Assembly (NCBI RefSeq): GCF_001039355.2
Contig: NW_019775769.1
Coordinates: forward strand, 200,027-264,026
Source: Lingula anatina
Taxonomy: Eukaryota > Brachiopoda > Lingulata > Lingulida > Lingulidae
Direction of reading: 5' to 3'
Length of the DNA stretch: 64,000 bases
The notes below the pieces were generated by a model that was given only the letters and a program-made list of their open reading frames with translations, was not told the DNA's origin and made no database searches. Position numbers and translations under genes: made by a program. Positions 26,601 to 39,150 of the stretch are shown one piece after another; position 1 is the stretch's first letter, and every line of letters begins with the position of its first letter.

Positions 26601-28703
26601 TTTGACCGTACTTAACATATAATTTAACAGGGTCCGTAAAAGGCACTGATTTATGTAAGATATGTGCATTCTTGTATACATGTATGTTTTTCGATAAAAA
26701 GTCAAAATCGATGAAAACCAGAAATACAGGAAATTTGGCACGTATGGGGTAAATCTCCGCCATCAGTGTGCTTACAAACAAACCCAAATATACAAATACT
26801 CTACGTTATGAACATAAGGATTTTCATTAGAAACCGGTCTTTTTACCAAACAAAGTCACACAGCATTTTTTTAAACGCATTGGCATTTATAGTGTGAAAT
26901 ATCAGATGTGAAGGACAGCGACGATGACGACATGGCCAGACAAAGATATATACATGTGTACCGACACATACAGTGTCTGTATATTAAAAGTGTACCAGTA
27001 ATAAATAAAGTGAAAAAAAAACAAATGTGTAAAACTGACACATTTTTAGACAATAGTGCACAACGGTGTGAAATCTGAACCTTAAAACATTGTGATATCT
27101 ACATCCAGTTCTATCAGCTTTAATTCGGCAAAGTCTAAAATATTGTTTCAATATTTGTAGAAATGGGTTCATTATTTCATGTTTTTGATTATAAAGTCAT
27201 TTTTTATTTTCAATTTGATGTATCTGATATAGGAGATTTCTCAGTATCAAATAATTAACTGTCAACGGGTTTTATAAAATATTTTTCTGACTTAGGACAC
27301 TGAACAAAATACAACTGATTTTTGAAGACGTTCTCATAAAAACAAATCTTATTTCTGTAGCCAAATGTTCACAAGCACAACGAAGCTCTGTTTTTGCTCC
27401 AAATTAGGTAAGCTAAGTCCATATGACTGAACATTGTCATTTATTAATGACGAAAACCAATAAGATACAAAGTTACAAAACTGGGGAGATAATCAAACAT
27501 CCCCCAAACTATATAAGTGCTAAATATAAAAATAATAAAGTATGTTAATGAGTGTAACCAGGATTAATTAAAAAAGATATGAGAAATCGCAATAGCTATA
27601 GGAGCAAAAAGTTGCAGTGTAGCTGCTAAAACTGCGGGCAAATATCTCCGCAGCTACAAAGCTGAATGACTCCTCACTGATGCAGCTCGACAGAACTAGT
27701 CCCCAAAACATCTTTCATAAAATATAAATGTGTGTGCCTAATACACAGCAGCTAAGACATTCCTTAACCCTAGACATCTGTTATCACCTTGAATTGGTCA
27801 ACTACTTAAGATCAAAATGTGCAGACACAAGACCCAAACTATGACTAATTTCCTATAAACAAAAAGTTGATGTATTACCAAAGAGTTAATACCACCACTA
27901 AAACAAACCATTTGCTACATAAATACAATTAAATATCTTAATTGCAGTATTTTCACTTACTTGCAACGCAGGTTGAATTAAGTTTCCTCCAGCTGGGGCA
28001 ACATACCTGGGCCGTGTATGACTTCCTTCGCGTAACCCATCGATTATAGTATTCCACTTTTGCTCTAAATAAATAAATATTATAAGATTTTGATCTTATT
28101 TTTATTTTATTATTAAAATGATAAAAAACGCTGCAGTCAGATTATATGCAGATATACATATATTCCTATATTTTCCAATTAAGTGCCATTTCACGAGAAG
28201 GGTGGATATTCACAAATTCAGCCCATTTCTGTGTTTGATAAATGTTACAAACTTTGCAGCAAAGAAAGCACTCTAAAAAATCTGGGCCCGGTTTTATAAA
28301 GGACATTTAGCACTAACCACCGGTTAAATCCAGCATTTAACTTAAACGACGTTTAATCGGGTTTCGTTTAGCACTAACCAATAGTGAAATCTTCTTAACG
28401 GTTGGTTAAATTTATACGCTCGACAATAAATTCCTTAAACGCCGGATAAAAATGGCATACCTGCTGCGGTTTGCCAGAAATCCTCGCAGATATATACCTT
28501 CTAGACTGAGGAGAGACAGAAATTTCAGTACAGATTTATTTGATTTTGATGGAGCAACTGAGCAAGAACTCATTGAAAGATTTAGATTCAGTAGAAATTC
28601 GATACTGTATTTAGAATTCTTACTTCAAAACCAACTAGCTCCAGAGACGGAAAGGAATCATTCTTTCAAGGAAACTAGTTTCATTTTGAATATTTTTATG
28701 ATA

Positions 28704-28734
<31 letters not shown>

Positions 28735-28739
28735 TTTAC

Positions 28740-28773
<34 letters not shown>

Positions 28774-31700
28774 TAATTATTATTATTATTAGTATTATTA
28801 CATTATTAGTTTGTTTTTTTTTTTTTTGAAAATAAGTACTTATACTTTGGCAATCTAAATCATCTCTTTGTTTTCTCAGATATTCTTGACATTGCCAAAG
28901 TACATTAAAGAAAAGCAGACAACNAGTTGAGTTGGCCATTTGACCATCTTGTGACGTAATCCCGATGTCACATGTAGTCAAGTGAGGCTTTTTTGAACCT
29001 GCAACTGAGATTAAACAAAATACTTCAACCAACTGCGTCTAGTTAAACAGTGATATATATATATATGTGTGCACGCGAAAGCCTATTTAGTGCATTAATT
29101 ATGGTTACCCAGTATGATCATTTTAAGTAGGTAGGTAATAATTACTAATGGACAAAAATCCTGAAGAACATGAGTTTTATCCGATACCTATAACTGTTGT
29201 CCGTACATACATGTGCATATTCAAACCAGGCACGGTCATAACTTACTGTCGCACTGTCCTTTCCGACCGGTGAATCCATCAACACAGGTACACCCACGTG
29301 AATAAAGCCCATCTGTGCAATTCCCTGGCCAGCAGTGGTATTGTTTCCAAGAACAGGTTGCTGATCAGATAAAACGCATAGAGTTATTGACCTGGCGCAT
29401 TGTTGTACGTTGGGCTAAGATAAGCTTAAGCACGTTTTGAACGGGGTTGAAATGACGTTGTGTTTAACTTTGAAATCATCACCCTTACCTAAACATTCTC
29501 TGGATGTTCCCGCAGGCCAAAATACAGAGGTTGTAATGTTTCTACCTTGGTCTGAACACTTGGCGCACCCAGAATCAAAGACATTGATGCTTGTGCATGT
29601 TTCACTCACACAGTGGGGTATCAGTGAGCAATCTAAAATGACATATATACAGACTCCAATCAAAACATGTGCAACAGTGTTACCTAGCATACGTAATGTG
29701 CACATTTCAGTAAAACAGGCAGATTGAGAGAAATTCAAGAGACTACAGAACGTTAGTTCTGGAATATGGACACTCGTTTTTGTATCGAAGGCCACTTGTA
29801 AAAAATTAAATATATGGTATCTATTGGCGGTTCATAAAAATGTACCGTAAGCTCGTTGCGATTTAAAGTCCGGTGCGACTTTGTTATACACCCAATATAG
29901 CAATGGTACAGAAAGGTAAGCAAACAAAAAATAAATTTAATACACAGCGTTTTCAATTTGGGAAAAGTTGACTGGTTCTTAAATCATTTTTCTTGAATAT
30001 TTGACCGTACTTAACATATAATTTAACAGGGTCCGTAAAAGGCACTGTTTATGTTATCACTAAGGGCTGAAATAAGATATGTGCATTCTTGTATACATGT
30101 ATGTTTTTCGATAAAAAGTCAAAATCGATGAAAACCAGAAATACAGGAAATTTGGCACGTATGGGGTAAATCTCCGCCATCAGTATGCTTACAAACAAAC
30201 CCAAATATACAAATACTCTATTATGAACATAAGGATTTTCATCAGAAACCGGTCTTTTTACCAAACAAAGTCACACAGCATTTTTTTAAACGCATTGGCA
30301 GTTATAGTGTGAAATATCAGATGTGAAGGACAGCGACGATGACGACATGGCCAGACAAAGATATATACATGTGTACCGACACATACAGTGTCTGTATATT
30401 AAAAGTGTACCAGTAATAAATAAAGTGAAAAAAAAAACAAATGTGTAAAACTGACACATTTTTAGACAATAGTGCCCAACGGTGTGAAATCTGAACCTTA
30501 AAACATTGTGATATCTACATCCAGTTATATCAGCTTTAATTCGGCAAAGTCTAAAATATTGTTTCAATATTTGTAGAAATGGGTTCATTATTTCATGTTT
30601 TTGATTATAAAGTCATTTTTTATTTTCAATTTGATGTATCTGATATAGGAGATTTCTCAGTATCAAATAATTAACTGTCAACGGGTTTTATAAAATATTT
30701 TTCTGACTTAGGACACTGAACAAAATACAACTGATTTTTGAAGACGTTCTCATAAAAACAAATCTTATTTATGTAGCCAAATGTTCACAAGCACAACGAA
30801 GCTCTGTTTTTGCTCCAAATTAGGTAAGCTAAGTCCATATGACTGAACATTGTCATTTATTAATGACGAAAACCAATAAGATACAAAGTTACAAAACTGG
30901 GGAGATAATCAAACATTCCCCAAACTATATAAGTGCTAAATATAAANAAACTATACAAGTGCCATAATATAAAAAGAATAAAGTATGTTAATGAGTGTAA
31001 CCAGGATTAATTAAGAAAGATATGAGAAATCGCAACAGCTATAGGAGCAAAAAGTTGCAGTGTAGCTGCTAAAACTGCGGGCAAATATCTCCGCATCTAC
31101 AAAGCTGAATGACTCCTCACTGATGCAGCTCGACAGAACTAGTCCCCAAAACATCTTTCATAAAATATAAATGTATGTGCCTAATACACAGCAGCTAAGA
31201 CATTCCTTAACCCTAGACATCTGTTATCACCTTGAATTGGTCAACTACTTAAGGTCAAAATGTGCAGACACAAGACCCAAACTATGACTAATTTCCTATA
31301 AACAAAAAGTTGATGTATTACCAAAGAGTTAATACCACCACTAAAACAAACCATTTGCTACATAAATACAATTAAATATCTTAATTGCAGTATTTTCACT
31401 TACTTGCAACGCAGGTTGAATTAAGTTTCCTCCAGCTGGGGCAACATACCTGGGCCGTGTATGACTTCCTTCGCGTAACCCATCGATTATAGTATTCCAC
31501 TTTTGCTCTAAATAAATAAATATTATAAGATTTTGATCTTATTTTTATTTTATAATTAAAATGATAAAAAAAACGCTGCAGTCCGATTATATGCAGATAT
31601 ACATATATTCCTATATTTTCCAATTAAGTGCCATTTCACGAGAAGGGTGGAGATTCACAAATTCAGCCCATTTCTGTGTTTGATAAATGTTACAAACTTT

Positions 31701-32148
31701 GCAGCAAAGAAAGCACTCTAAAAAATCTGGGCCCGGTTTTATAAAGGACATTTAGCACTAACCACCGGTTAAATCCAGCATTTAACTTAAACGACGTTTA
31801 ATCGGGTTTCGTTTAGCACTAACCAATAGTGAAATCTTCTTAACGGTTGGTTAAATTTATACGCTCGACAATAAATTCCTTAAACGCCGTATAAAAATGG
31901 CATACCTGCTGCGGTTTGCCAGAAATCCTCGCAGATATATACCTTCTAGACTGAGGAGAGACAGAAATTTCAGTACAGATTTATTTGATTTTGATGGAGC
32001 AACTGAGCAAGAACTCATTGAAAGATTTAGATTCAGTAGAAATTCGATACTGTATTTAGAAATCTTACTTCAAAACCAACTAGCTCCAGAGACGGAAAGG
32101 AATCATTCTTTCAAGGAAACTAGTTTCATTTTGAATATTTTTATGATA

Positions 32149-32236
<88 letters not shown>

Positions 32237-33420
32237 TAATTATTATTATTATTAGTATTATTACATTATTAGTTTTTTTGTTTTTTTTTTGAAAATAAGT
32301 ACTTATACTTTGGCAATCTAAATCATCTCTTTGTTTTCTCAGATATTCTTGGCATTGCCAAAGTACATTAAAGAAAAGCAGAGACNGCTATATGCCGTCA
32401 ATAATCGTTTAGCGACCCTATCATTATGCACTTTCTCTATTGTATTTTCCACCGCATTAATCGCAGTGTAATCTTCAAATGGTCCACGGGGTAAATGTAC
32501 ACATTCTTAATCCTAGTACGGGTATATTGTACACTCCATGTTTTTGCCAAAGATAATCTCAACAATAGGCTTAATGCAATTGCACATACACGTAACACAT
32601 GTATAACTAAAATAGAATTGAATTGTTGAAATGGTGTTTTCATCTTTGTTCAACAGATTCCTATTGCTATTAACAAATGGAGCTCTGCAATACACTGCAT
32701 ACCTGTAATTTTTGCATCTTTTCCATCCCCAAAACCCGCATTTGGCATGGTAAGAAACTGTTGTCATTCTGCTTGCTCTCACATAGGCATATGTCACCAT
32801 GGACGACTGATCTGAACACACACTCCTGTAATGTTACATGTCTTTAATTGCTCCAAAGTACAGCAATGATTATTCAATGACATTTTCGCAAGTTCATGGT
32901 TACACCCATTTCATGAACGTGCATTCCAACAATACCAGTAGCTAACATTTTTATATCACGCTCTACGTACAAACGTATCGTCTTTTATGCGGTTACTACA
33001 AAAGCCAAGACAATAATACATGGTCATACAAGAACGCTGTGCACCTGTTTTACCTGAATGCATAAAGATGCTGTCTTGTGTCTACTCTCAGTGGCCACCG
33101 TATTGAAAAAATAATTTCATTGGGAGTTGAAATTTTATTACCTTTTTCTCAGCGCAAAAACAACAATATTGGCATATTGGAATTGGATTGTATGAGTATC
33201 TTTTAAATATTGATTTTATATGTAAATTTACAGACCACACAATCATAAAATACCCGGTAACGTTCGATAGTTGTGGTGCCGAATTGCTTAATCTACTGAG
33301 GGAATCTGGCTCATCTGGGTGCTCTCCTAAAAAAATTAGTACTCACCCTGAAAGACTTTCCACAACACAAACCACTGATAAAAGCACTGATATCCGCAAT
33401 AGGACACCTGCTGACACCAT
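11139..33420 (-). CDS. Gene B: giant secreted EMI / EGF-like / Fn3-like repeat protein (3' end not found)
   Basis: Twenty exons join with consistent phase: 33420-33347, 32825-32703, 31507-31404 (or 28064-27961), 26233-26090, 25961-25848, 25605-25342, 25080-24930, 22992-21840, 21655-20479, 20265-18836, 18644-17954, 17691-17575, 17478-17168, 17014-16916, 16677-16530, 16264-16081, 15794-14206, 14044-12755, 12463-11939 and 11389-11139, about 3313 residues. The order is signal peptide (hydrophobic core around VLLSVVCVV), EMI domain (residues about 25-100), Cys-rich and EGF-like exons (100-186), two unrecognised exons (187-325), then a long array of degenerate Fn3-like repeats with W-x-GF-x-D-x-x-SGI-x-x-Y cores and VDxTPP linkers. 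It is probably an extracellular matrix or cell-surface adhesion protein. No transmembrane segment was seen in the part recovered. The 5' exons are duplicated in the assembly; the second exon 1 copy starts at 37828. Confidence 0.82.
17954..22992 (-). CDS. Gene B exons 8-11: first part of the Fn3-like array
   Basis: These are four large exons of 1153, 1177, 1430 and 691 bases. Exon 8 is longer than the frame from its first methionine suggests: the acceptor at 22993 (ACATTTCAG) restores phase with exon 7 and adds about 40 residues upstream. Repeat cores include HWYGFYDHESDI, AWQGFDHHKADV and SWQGFVDQDE, each about 10 residues before a short Y-x-x-x-x-G strand. Linkers read DTSPP or DRTPP. Interspersed cysteines suggest some disulphide-stabilised insertions. 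Confidence 0.82.
23254..24354 (+). repeat. Dispersed direct repeat pair of about 140 bp
   Basis: Positions 23254-23393 and 24216-24354 are near-identical and in the same orientation, starting ATGTTCAAGATCACAAAAGA and ending ACCAAAATGAAT. They are about 960 bases apart and flank the MITE at 23845. No coding frame is conserved. Confidence 0.8.
23845..23979. mobile_element. MITE with GGGCCCC ends (PIF/Harbinger-like)
   Basis: The left end GGGCCCCGTAACTCGAAAGCG is mirrored by CGATGCTTTCGAGGTACGG and GGGCCC at the right, giving imperfect terminal inverted repeats around a 135-bp body. GGGCC ends are typical of PIF/Harbinger elements. I see no clear 3-bp target duplication. Confidence 0.55.
24930..26233 (-). 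CDS. Gene B exons 4-7: Cys-rich and EGF-like modules
   Basis: Exon 4 (26233-26090) has six cysteines in about 47 residues, with spacing such as CSLIPHC and CAKC. Exon 5 (25961-25848) has seven cysteines and the EGF-like ending GCTCVDGF. Exons 6 (25605-25342) and 7 (25080-24930) encode a beta-type stretch with few cysteines that I do not recognise. All four join in phase. Placement after EMI fits the common EMI-EGF arrangement of extracellular proteins. Confidence 0.75.
26234..27960. other. Intron 3 of gene B (copy 1)
   Basis: AT-rich sequence, duplicated almost unchanged at about 29633-31403. I see no coding signal. The open frames here look like chance. Confidence 0.55.
27961..28064 (-). 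CDS. Gene B exon 3: second half of EMI domain (copy contiguous with the rest of the gene)
   Basis: This 104-base exon lies between acceptor TTTATTTAG and donor A|GTAAGTG. It completes the EMI domain with the diagnostic CCPSW motif followed by a last Cys (NSTC). An identical-looking copy is at 31404-31507. Confidence 0.82.
28284..28923 (+). mobile_element. Truncated PIF/Harbinger element with transposase N-terminus, copy 1
   Basis: The element begins GGGCCCGGTTTTATAAAG, a Harbinger-type terminal repeat, in intron 2 of gene B. From 28452 a plus-strand frame encodes about 78 residues matching the start of HARBI1-like proteins (RRDRNFSTDLFDFDG, then ELIERFRFSR). The frame then dissolves into (TTA)n and (TTTA)n microsatellite, and the contig ends at the n at 28924. 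The nuclease domain is absent, so no active transposase can be made from this copy. Confidence 0.8.
29247..31507 (-). CDS. Duplicate copy of gene B exons 3-5
   Basis: Exons at 31507-31404 (EMI second half), 29632-29489 and 29360-29247 (Cys-rich and EGF-like) repeat those at 28064-25848. Exon 6 of this copy is cut off by the n at 28924 after about 78 bases, so this block cannot continue into the Fn3-like array by itself. It is most likely an allelic contig. Confidence 0.75.
31729..32385 (+). mobile_element. Truncated PIF/Harbinger element, copy 2
   Basis: This is a near-identical copy of the element at 28284, with the transposase N-terminal frame starting at 31897. The (TTTA)n and (TTA)n tract is longer than in copy 1. 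It also ends at a single n (32386). It is most likely the other allele of copy 1. Confidence 0.8.
32703..33420 (-). CDS. Gene B exons 1-2: signal peptide and first half of EMI domain
   Basis: Exon 1 (33420-33347) starts with ATG in context CATCATGG and encodes a signal peptide whose core reads LLRISVLLSVVCVV, ending at donor GG|GTGAGT. Exon 2 (32825-32703) continues in phase with SVCSDQSS and ends CGFWGWKRCKNYR, the first part of an EMI domain. EMI domains open with a short VCS-type motif and have a central C-x6-C, which fits. This copy sits in a block bounded by single n characters and is probably one haplotype of the block at 36794-39150. Confidence 0.8.
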
Positions 33421-34623
33421 GATGCCCTCTTATGAGTTACATATAAAATCCACAGCTTATTTGCTCAAAGTTCCAAGCATCTATATACGACTGCTGGTAG
33501 ATATGTTATTCTTCTGCAAGGTATTTCTTTATTTAGCATCACTTATGCACAGTAGTATTTCATGTCAATGCGAAGCATCCCTATGGTATTCTCCACAGTA
33601 AAAATTAAAGGAAAACAGGAACTGTGGTATCAGTATAAGTTGGATTTGCATCAACGTTATCAATACCACGTGATTTTTTTTCTAGGCACCCGCGGAGTGC
33701 ATCGATGAGCAGCCAGATGAACCCCTTTTGGCCCAATTGCCGGTGTCACAACAGTATGATTGATAATACCAAACATTCACTTCCTATCATGTGGCAACCA
33801 TAAAATTACTTCATTATTAACTACGCAAGGAAAATAGTTCTAAGAGCAGTTTATCACGTCAGCGCTGCCAGTAAACCCAATTTCTTGAACACGTTTCTAA
33901 CGCTAGCTCTTTAGTCTGCCTTGGACTCTACCACTGATATTTTGGGGGAAATCACGACTACCATTAAACTTACTCTTCAAAGATATTTATGACACGATGT
34001 CACCACAATTGTACAGGAACGACTGTACAAAGTGTATGTACAGTGTACAGTACCGCCAGAAATTATGTTAACATACTAGTGCCGTACGTGTACGTCACGC
34101 GTTTCTCAGTAGATATGCTCCCTTTCGCAGTTACATGTACATTGTTTATAAAAACAGCTTTGTCTATACTCTGTTTGGATTAATTTATAATACCTCATTA
34201 CCTTCCGTTGTATGGTATTTCCTGAAAACACTTATACAGATGAAGATTGCATCTGACCGTGCCGTGCGTATAAAGGTGCCCAGCGCAAGATTCCCCGCAC
34301 ATTCATATCAACGCATTTCCTGGAATAGAAGAACATTTTTTTTCTCTCGTTAAACAATCTTTGATAAAGTTTTCCTGGCACGCGACATAAATTTGTAAGA
34401 CTATGTGAAATAAAAAAGGCCGTAACCCGCGCTTGTTATGCTTTTTCAAACTCCGTCATAACCTCCAGCTTTGACCTCTGGATTCAAAACTGAATATTGT
34501 TGGCGACATTAGTTTATAATTGATTCATTTATCTGTGATTAAAAGTTCAAAAGTATTAGTAGTCTTAAGATAAATTCAAGAAGAGGTGCTTTATGTACTA
34601 TAGATAAAATAAACGTTTGTTTT

Positions 34624-34671
<48 letters not shown>
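34624..34671 (+). repeat. (GATA)n microsatellite
   Basis: About twelve GATA units. The corresponding site in the other copy (near 39024-39041) has about four. Confidence 0.95.
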
Positions 34672-34672
<1 letters not shown>

Positions 34673-34781
34673 AAAGGAATGGTAATTTAGAAACGAACGT
34701 TGTGGCCAACTAGTTAACCGCGGGGGGTGCTTCTAGCTGATGCACCGACAGGTACCCTACAAATGCCGTAAGGGAAATATN

Positions 34782-36793
34782 TGACCCGAAGTAAGCTTTC
34801 TATACTAATGTCCTTTTTATTGTATATTGTAATTACTCTACTTGCTCGCCTCCATTGTCTTGTAAAAGTGACAAAGAATGTGTTGTATTCACACACGAGT
34901 TGAAAGAACTTTGCATAACTCCTTTGCCTTAAGTTGCATAATGTCTTTCTCAAGGTTATAATCAGTGTGAAGAGGGTGTCTTGCCTCATTTAAAAAGGGT
35001 GTTGTTCTTCATACTAGTTGTTGCTTAACTTATGCTAATCTTAAACTTTTATGTACCAATATGGTTTTAATAAATCGCCAAAATTATGAATTTACCTCTG
35101 GCTTTCACTTCGCCCTGCTATATAAATGAACAAATGTTGCAGATCGTAACAAAAAACTTTCTTATAGTGTTTTATGACATATATGATTTACACATTTGAT
35201 AGTGAAACACTCCTCGACTTTAACGAATCACCTGACGTAAGCTGTCTACCCGCGCTCCCCGAAAAAAACGGTTTCTTTTAATTTTGAAATGAATTGCTTT
35301 TAAGGCAAAGAAGTCCATTAAACCCTTTAGTCTCAATATCATTGTACAGCATGTTGTAAACGATATTTAAAAAAGTTAATTTTTGTACTCCGCTTTCATC
35401 GAGGATACCTCAAGTTGAGGTTACAATTACGTCGCTCGCCTATGCTACTGGAATATATATTTAAGGACAAATTAAGCTTTGTAAAGTCCCTATTGTCACA
35501 CACCATAGATACTTTATTTTGTCTTGAATGAAAAAATAGCCTCAAATTATCGTTTTGTGCTTAAACCTTTCATTACTTGAACCAAGATCTGTACTATAGC
35601 TACCAAGACGTACATGCATCAAGTTGGGTCTGCTGGGGGAGGGGAGCATTTAAATGATAAACGAGGAAGTCTACCTGCAAAAGCAGCAGCAGTGGTTTAA
35701 ATAATCGCTATCTAGACTCCTTTTTCTTTGACAGCAACATAAAAAGTGTTTAGGGAGAAAGTCACACAAAGACCCGACGTTGTTTTGTCTTCAGCATTTC
35801 CTCTTCCTTGTTATCTGCAATTACTATCGTCAATTAATGAAATCGAGAAAGCAATTAAGTGACGGCACATTGAATATAGTCACTAGGTGCATTTCGCTGA
35901 GTGTTTACAAGATCTAGCGACACATTTTATCGCCACGCGTTCTAGTTTGATTAGTTTAGAAAATTAAACAGTTACTCTGTCGGCTCTCCGTCATTGCTAT
36001 GAATCTGACATCGAATTTAGTCCAAAATATTAGTAAATTCAGAATTATTAGCTAAAACGTAAATTGCCCTAATTTGTCAGATAATCAAAAATGCCGGTGA
36101 TCCACGCGGAGGGTACGCTTTCCTGAAGGTAGCGGCGACGAACGGCGACGATATTTTTCTGAATAGTGAACCTTTATTAGTTACGAAAAGCCCCCTTTTC
36201 AACAGGCGCGTTTTATTAATTACTTCATGTCACAAAGTTAATTTATACAGGCAAAACTTTATTTTAAGGAAATAGTTTCACGAAATGAACGAGAGTAAAA
36301 TATTAGTCGGCACAAATATAAGGCATACAACAATGAGTCATGTTATGGATCATGTTATGGGCCATGTCGGATTATAATGGCATACCTTGATGCAAAACAG
36401 TCTATCGTTTCTTCCACCGCGAGTCCCTTTATTTAATGTAATGTATTACTCATTACCCGTTTCATTTGACACTCTCTCTTTTTATCTCCCTTCCCCTTTC
36501 TCTTGTTAGAAGGAGGGTAAATAATTAAGCACTCAAAATCTGCACCACCAATCTTCAGAAAAACATAAGTCAACGAACCAGTGGGCTGATCCACAACATC
36601 CGACACAGCAGAATGAATCAAATAACAGCTAGCACAAATTTATATGCAGTTAGCTATAGTGTCACTACATACATAATCAGCTGCACGCGCGAAGCTGTTG
36701 AACAAAAGGATAGTTCGCTACGGGAGACCGTTTGTTTACATAAGTACTCTAAGGGGGCGTGGCTACCCAGGCGACCAGGGGATTAGGCTAGTT
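34782..36793. other. Unique sequence without recognised genes
   Basis: About 2 kb between the n at 34781 and the start of duplicated block 2 copy b. On either haplotype model it belongs to a gene B intron (exon 2 to exon 3) or to unplaced flank. I see no coding exon, RNA gene or transposon in it. Confidence 0.5.
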
Positions 36794-39150
36794 GCTATAT
36801 GCCGTCAATAATCGTTTAGCGACCCTATCATTATGCACTTTCTTTATTGTATTTTCCACCGCATTAATCGCAGTGTAATCTTCAAATGGTCCACGGGGTA
36901 AATGTACACATTCTTAATCCTAGTACGGGTATATTGTACACTCCATGTTTTTGCCAAAGATGGACTCAACAATAGGCTTAATGCAATTGCACATACACGT
37001 AACACATGTATAACTAAAATAGAATTGAATTGTTGAAATGGTGTTTTCATCTTTGTTCAACAGATTCCTATTGCTATTAACAAATGGAGCTCTGCAATAC
37101 ACTGCATACCTGTAATTTTTGCATCTTTTCCATCCCCAAAACCCGCATTTGGCATGGTAAGAAACTGTTGTCATTCTGCTTGCTCTCACATAGGCATATG
37201 TCACCATGGACGACTGATCTGAACACACACTCCTGTAATGTTACATGTCTTTAAATGCACCAAAGTACAGCAATGATTATTCAATGACATTTTTCGCAAG
37301 TTCATGGTTACACCCATTTCATGAACATGCATTCCAACAATACCAGTAGCTAACATTTTTATATCACGCTCTACGTACAAACGTATCGTCTTTTATGCGG
37401 TTACTACAAAAGCCAAGACAATAATACATGGTCATACAAGAACGCTGTGCACCTGTTTTACCTGAATGCATAAAGATGCTGTCTTGTGTCTACTCTCAGT
37501 GGCCACCGTATTGAAAAAATAATTTCATTGGGAGTTGAAATTTTATTACCTTTTTCTCAGCGCAAAAACAACAATATTGGCATATTGGAATTGGATTGTA
37601 TGAGTATCTTTTAAATATTGATATTATATGTAAATTTACAGACCACACAATCATAAAATACCCGGTAACGTTCGATAGTTGTGGTGCCGAATTGCTTAAT
37701 CTACTGAGGGAATCTGGCTCATCTGGGTGCTCTCCTAAAAAAATTAGTACTCACCCTGAAAGACTTTCCACAACACAAACCACTGATAAAAGCACTGATA
37801 TCCGCAATAGGACACCTGCTGACACCATGATGCCCTCTTATGAGTTACATATAAAATCCACAGCTTATTTGCTCAAAGTTCCAAGCATCTATATACGACT
37901 GCTGGTAGATATGTTATTCTTCTGCAAGGTATTTCTTTATTTAGCATCACTTATGCACAGTAGTATTTCCTGTCAATGCGAAGCATCCCTATGGTATTCT
38001 CCACAGTAAAAATTAAAGGAAAACAGGAACTGTGGTATCAGTATAAGTTGGATTTGCATCAACGTTATTAATACCACGTGATTTTTTTTCTAGGCACCCG
38101 CGGAGTGCATCGATGAGCAGCCAGATGAACCCCCTTTTGGCCCAATTGCCGGTGTCACAACAGTATGATTGATAATACCAAACATTCACTTCCTATCATG
38201 TGGCAACCATAAAATTACTTCATTATTAACTACGCAAGGAAAATAGTTCTAAGAGCAGTTTATCACGCTAGCGCTGCCAGTAAACCCAATTTCTTGAACA
38301 CGTTTCTAACGCTAGCTCTTTAGTCTGCCTTGGACTCTACCACTGATATTTTGGGGGAAATCACGACTACCATTAAACTTACTCTTCAAAGATATTTATG
38401 ACACGGTGTCACCACAATTGTACAGGAACGACTGTACAAAGTGTATGTACAGTGTACAGTACCGCCAGAAATTATGTTAACATACTTGTGCCGTACGTGT
38501 ACGTCACGCGTTTCTCAGTAGATATGCTCCCTTTCGCAGTTACATGTACATTGTTTATAAAAACAGCTTTGTCTATACTCTGTTTGGATTAATTTATAAT
38601 ACCTCATTACCTTCCGTTGTATGGTATTTCCTGAAAACACTTATACAGATGAAGATTGCATCTGACCGTGCCGTGCGTTTAAAGGTGCCCAGCGCAAGAT
38701 TCCCCGCACATTCATATCAACGCATTTCCTGGAATAGAAGAACATTTTTTTCTCTCGTTAAACAATCTTTGATAAAGTTTTGACATAAATTTGTAAGACT
38801 ATGTGAAATTAAAAAGGTCGTAACCCGCGCTTGTTATGGTTTTTCAAACTCCGTCATAACCTCCAGCTTTGACCTCTGGATTCAAAACTGAATATTGTTG
38901 GCGACATTAGTTTATAATTGATTCATTTATCTGTGATTAAAAGTTCAAAAGTATTAGTAGTCTTAAGATAAATTCAAGAAGAGGTGCTTTATGTACTATA
39001 GATAAAATAAACGTGTGTTTATATAGATAGATAGATAGATAAAAAGGAATGGTAATTTAGAAACGAACGTTGTGGCCAACTAGTTAACCGCGGGGGGTGC
39101 TTCTAGCTGATGCACCGACAGGTACCCTACAAATGCCATAATGGAAATAT
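36794..39150 (+). repeat. Duplicated block 2, copy b
   Basis: Near-identical to 32387-34780, with the second copy of gene B exons 1-2. Unlike copy a, it runs on without a gap into gene C exon 1, so it is the better anchor for the B-C intergenic interval. Confidence 0.9.
37110..37828 (-). CDS. Second copy of gene B exons 1-2
   Basis: Exon 1 (37828-37755) and exon 2 (37232-37110) repeat the signal peptide and EMI exons found at 33420-32703, with the same splice sites. The flanks differ by scattered substitutions and small indels. This copy lies in the longer contig that also carries gene C exon 1, so it may be the better placed of the two. A true tandem duplication of the gene start is the alternative. 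Confidence 0.75.

Larger units (their letters stand above)
25534..28923 (+). repeat. Duplicated block 1, copy a
   Basis: From TTGAGTTGGCCATTTGACC to the n at 28924, this block is repeated at 28927-32385 with scattered substitutions and small indels. It contains gene B exons 3-5 and part of exon 6, plus the Harbinger fragment. It is contiguous with the downstream part of gene B. Confidence 0.9.
28927..32385 (+). repeat. Duplicated block 1, copy b (probable allelic contig)
   Basis: Same order and orientation as 25534-28923, and bounded by single n characters at 28924 and 32386. A further n at 30947 lies where a short local sequence is itself repeated (CAAACTATATAAGTG / AAACTATACAAGTG). Both boundary patterns point to unmerged contig ends. 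Confidence 0.88.
32387..34780 (+). repeat. Duplicated block 2, copy a (probable allelic contig)
   Basis: Starts GCTATATGCCGTCAATAATCG and matches 36794-39150 throughout. It carries gene B exons 1-2. The GATA microsatellite (34624-34671) is much longer here than in the other copy. Single n characters bound it on both sides. Confidence 0.9.

Noticed and set aside
33188-33763. Plus-strand reading with acceptor at 33231, donor at 33519 and a short terminal frame (APAECIDEQPDEPLLAQLP) ending in a stop, which looked like a small gene
   Set aside because: The opposite strand at 33420-33347 encodes a signal peptide that splices in phase to the EMI exon, which is far better supported. The plus-strand reading has no recognisable domain.
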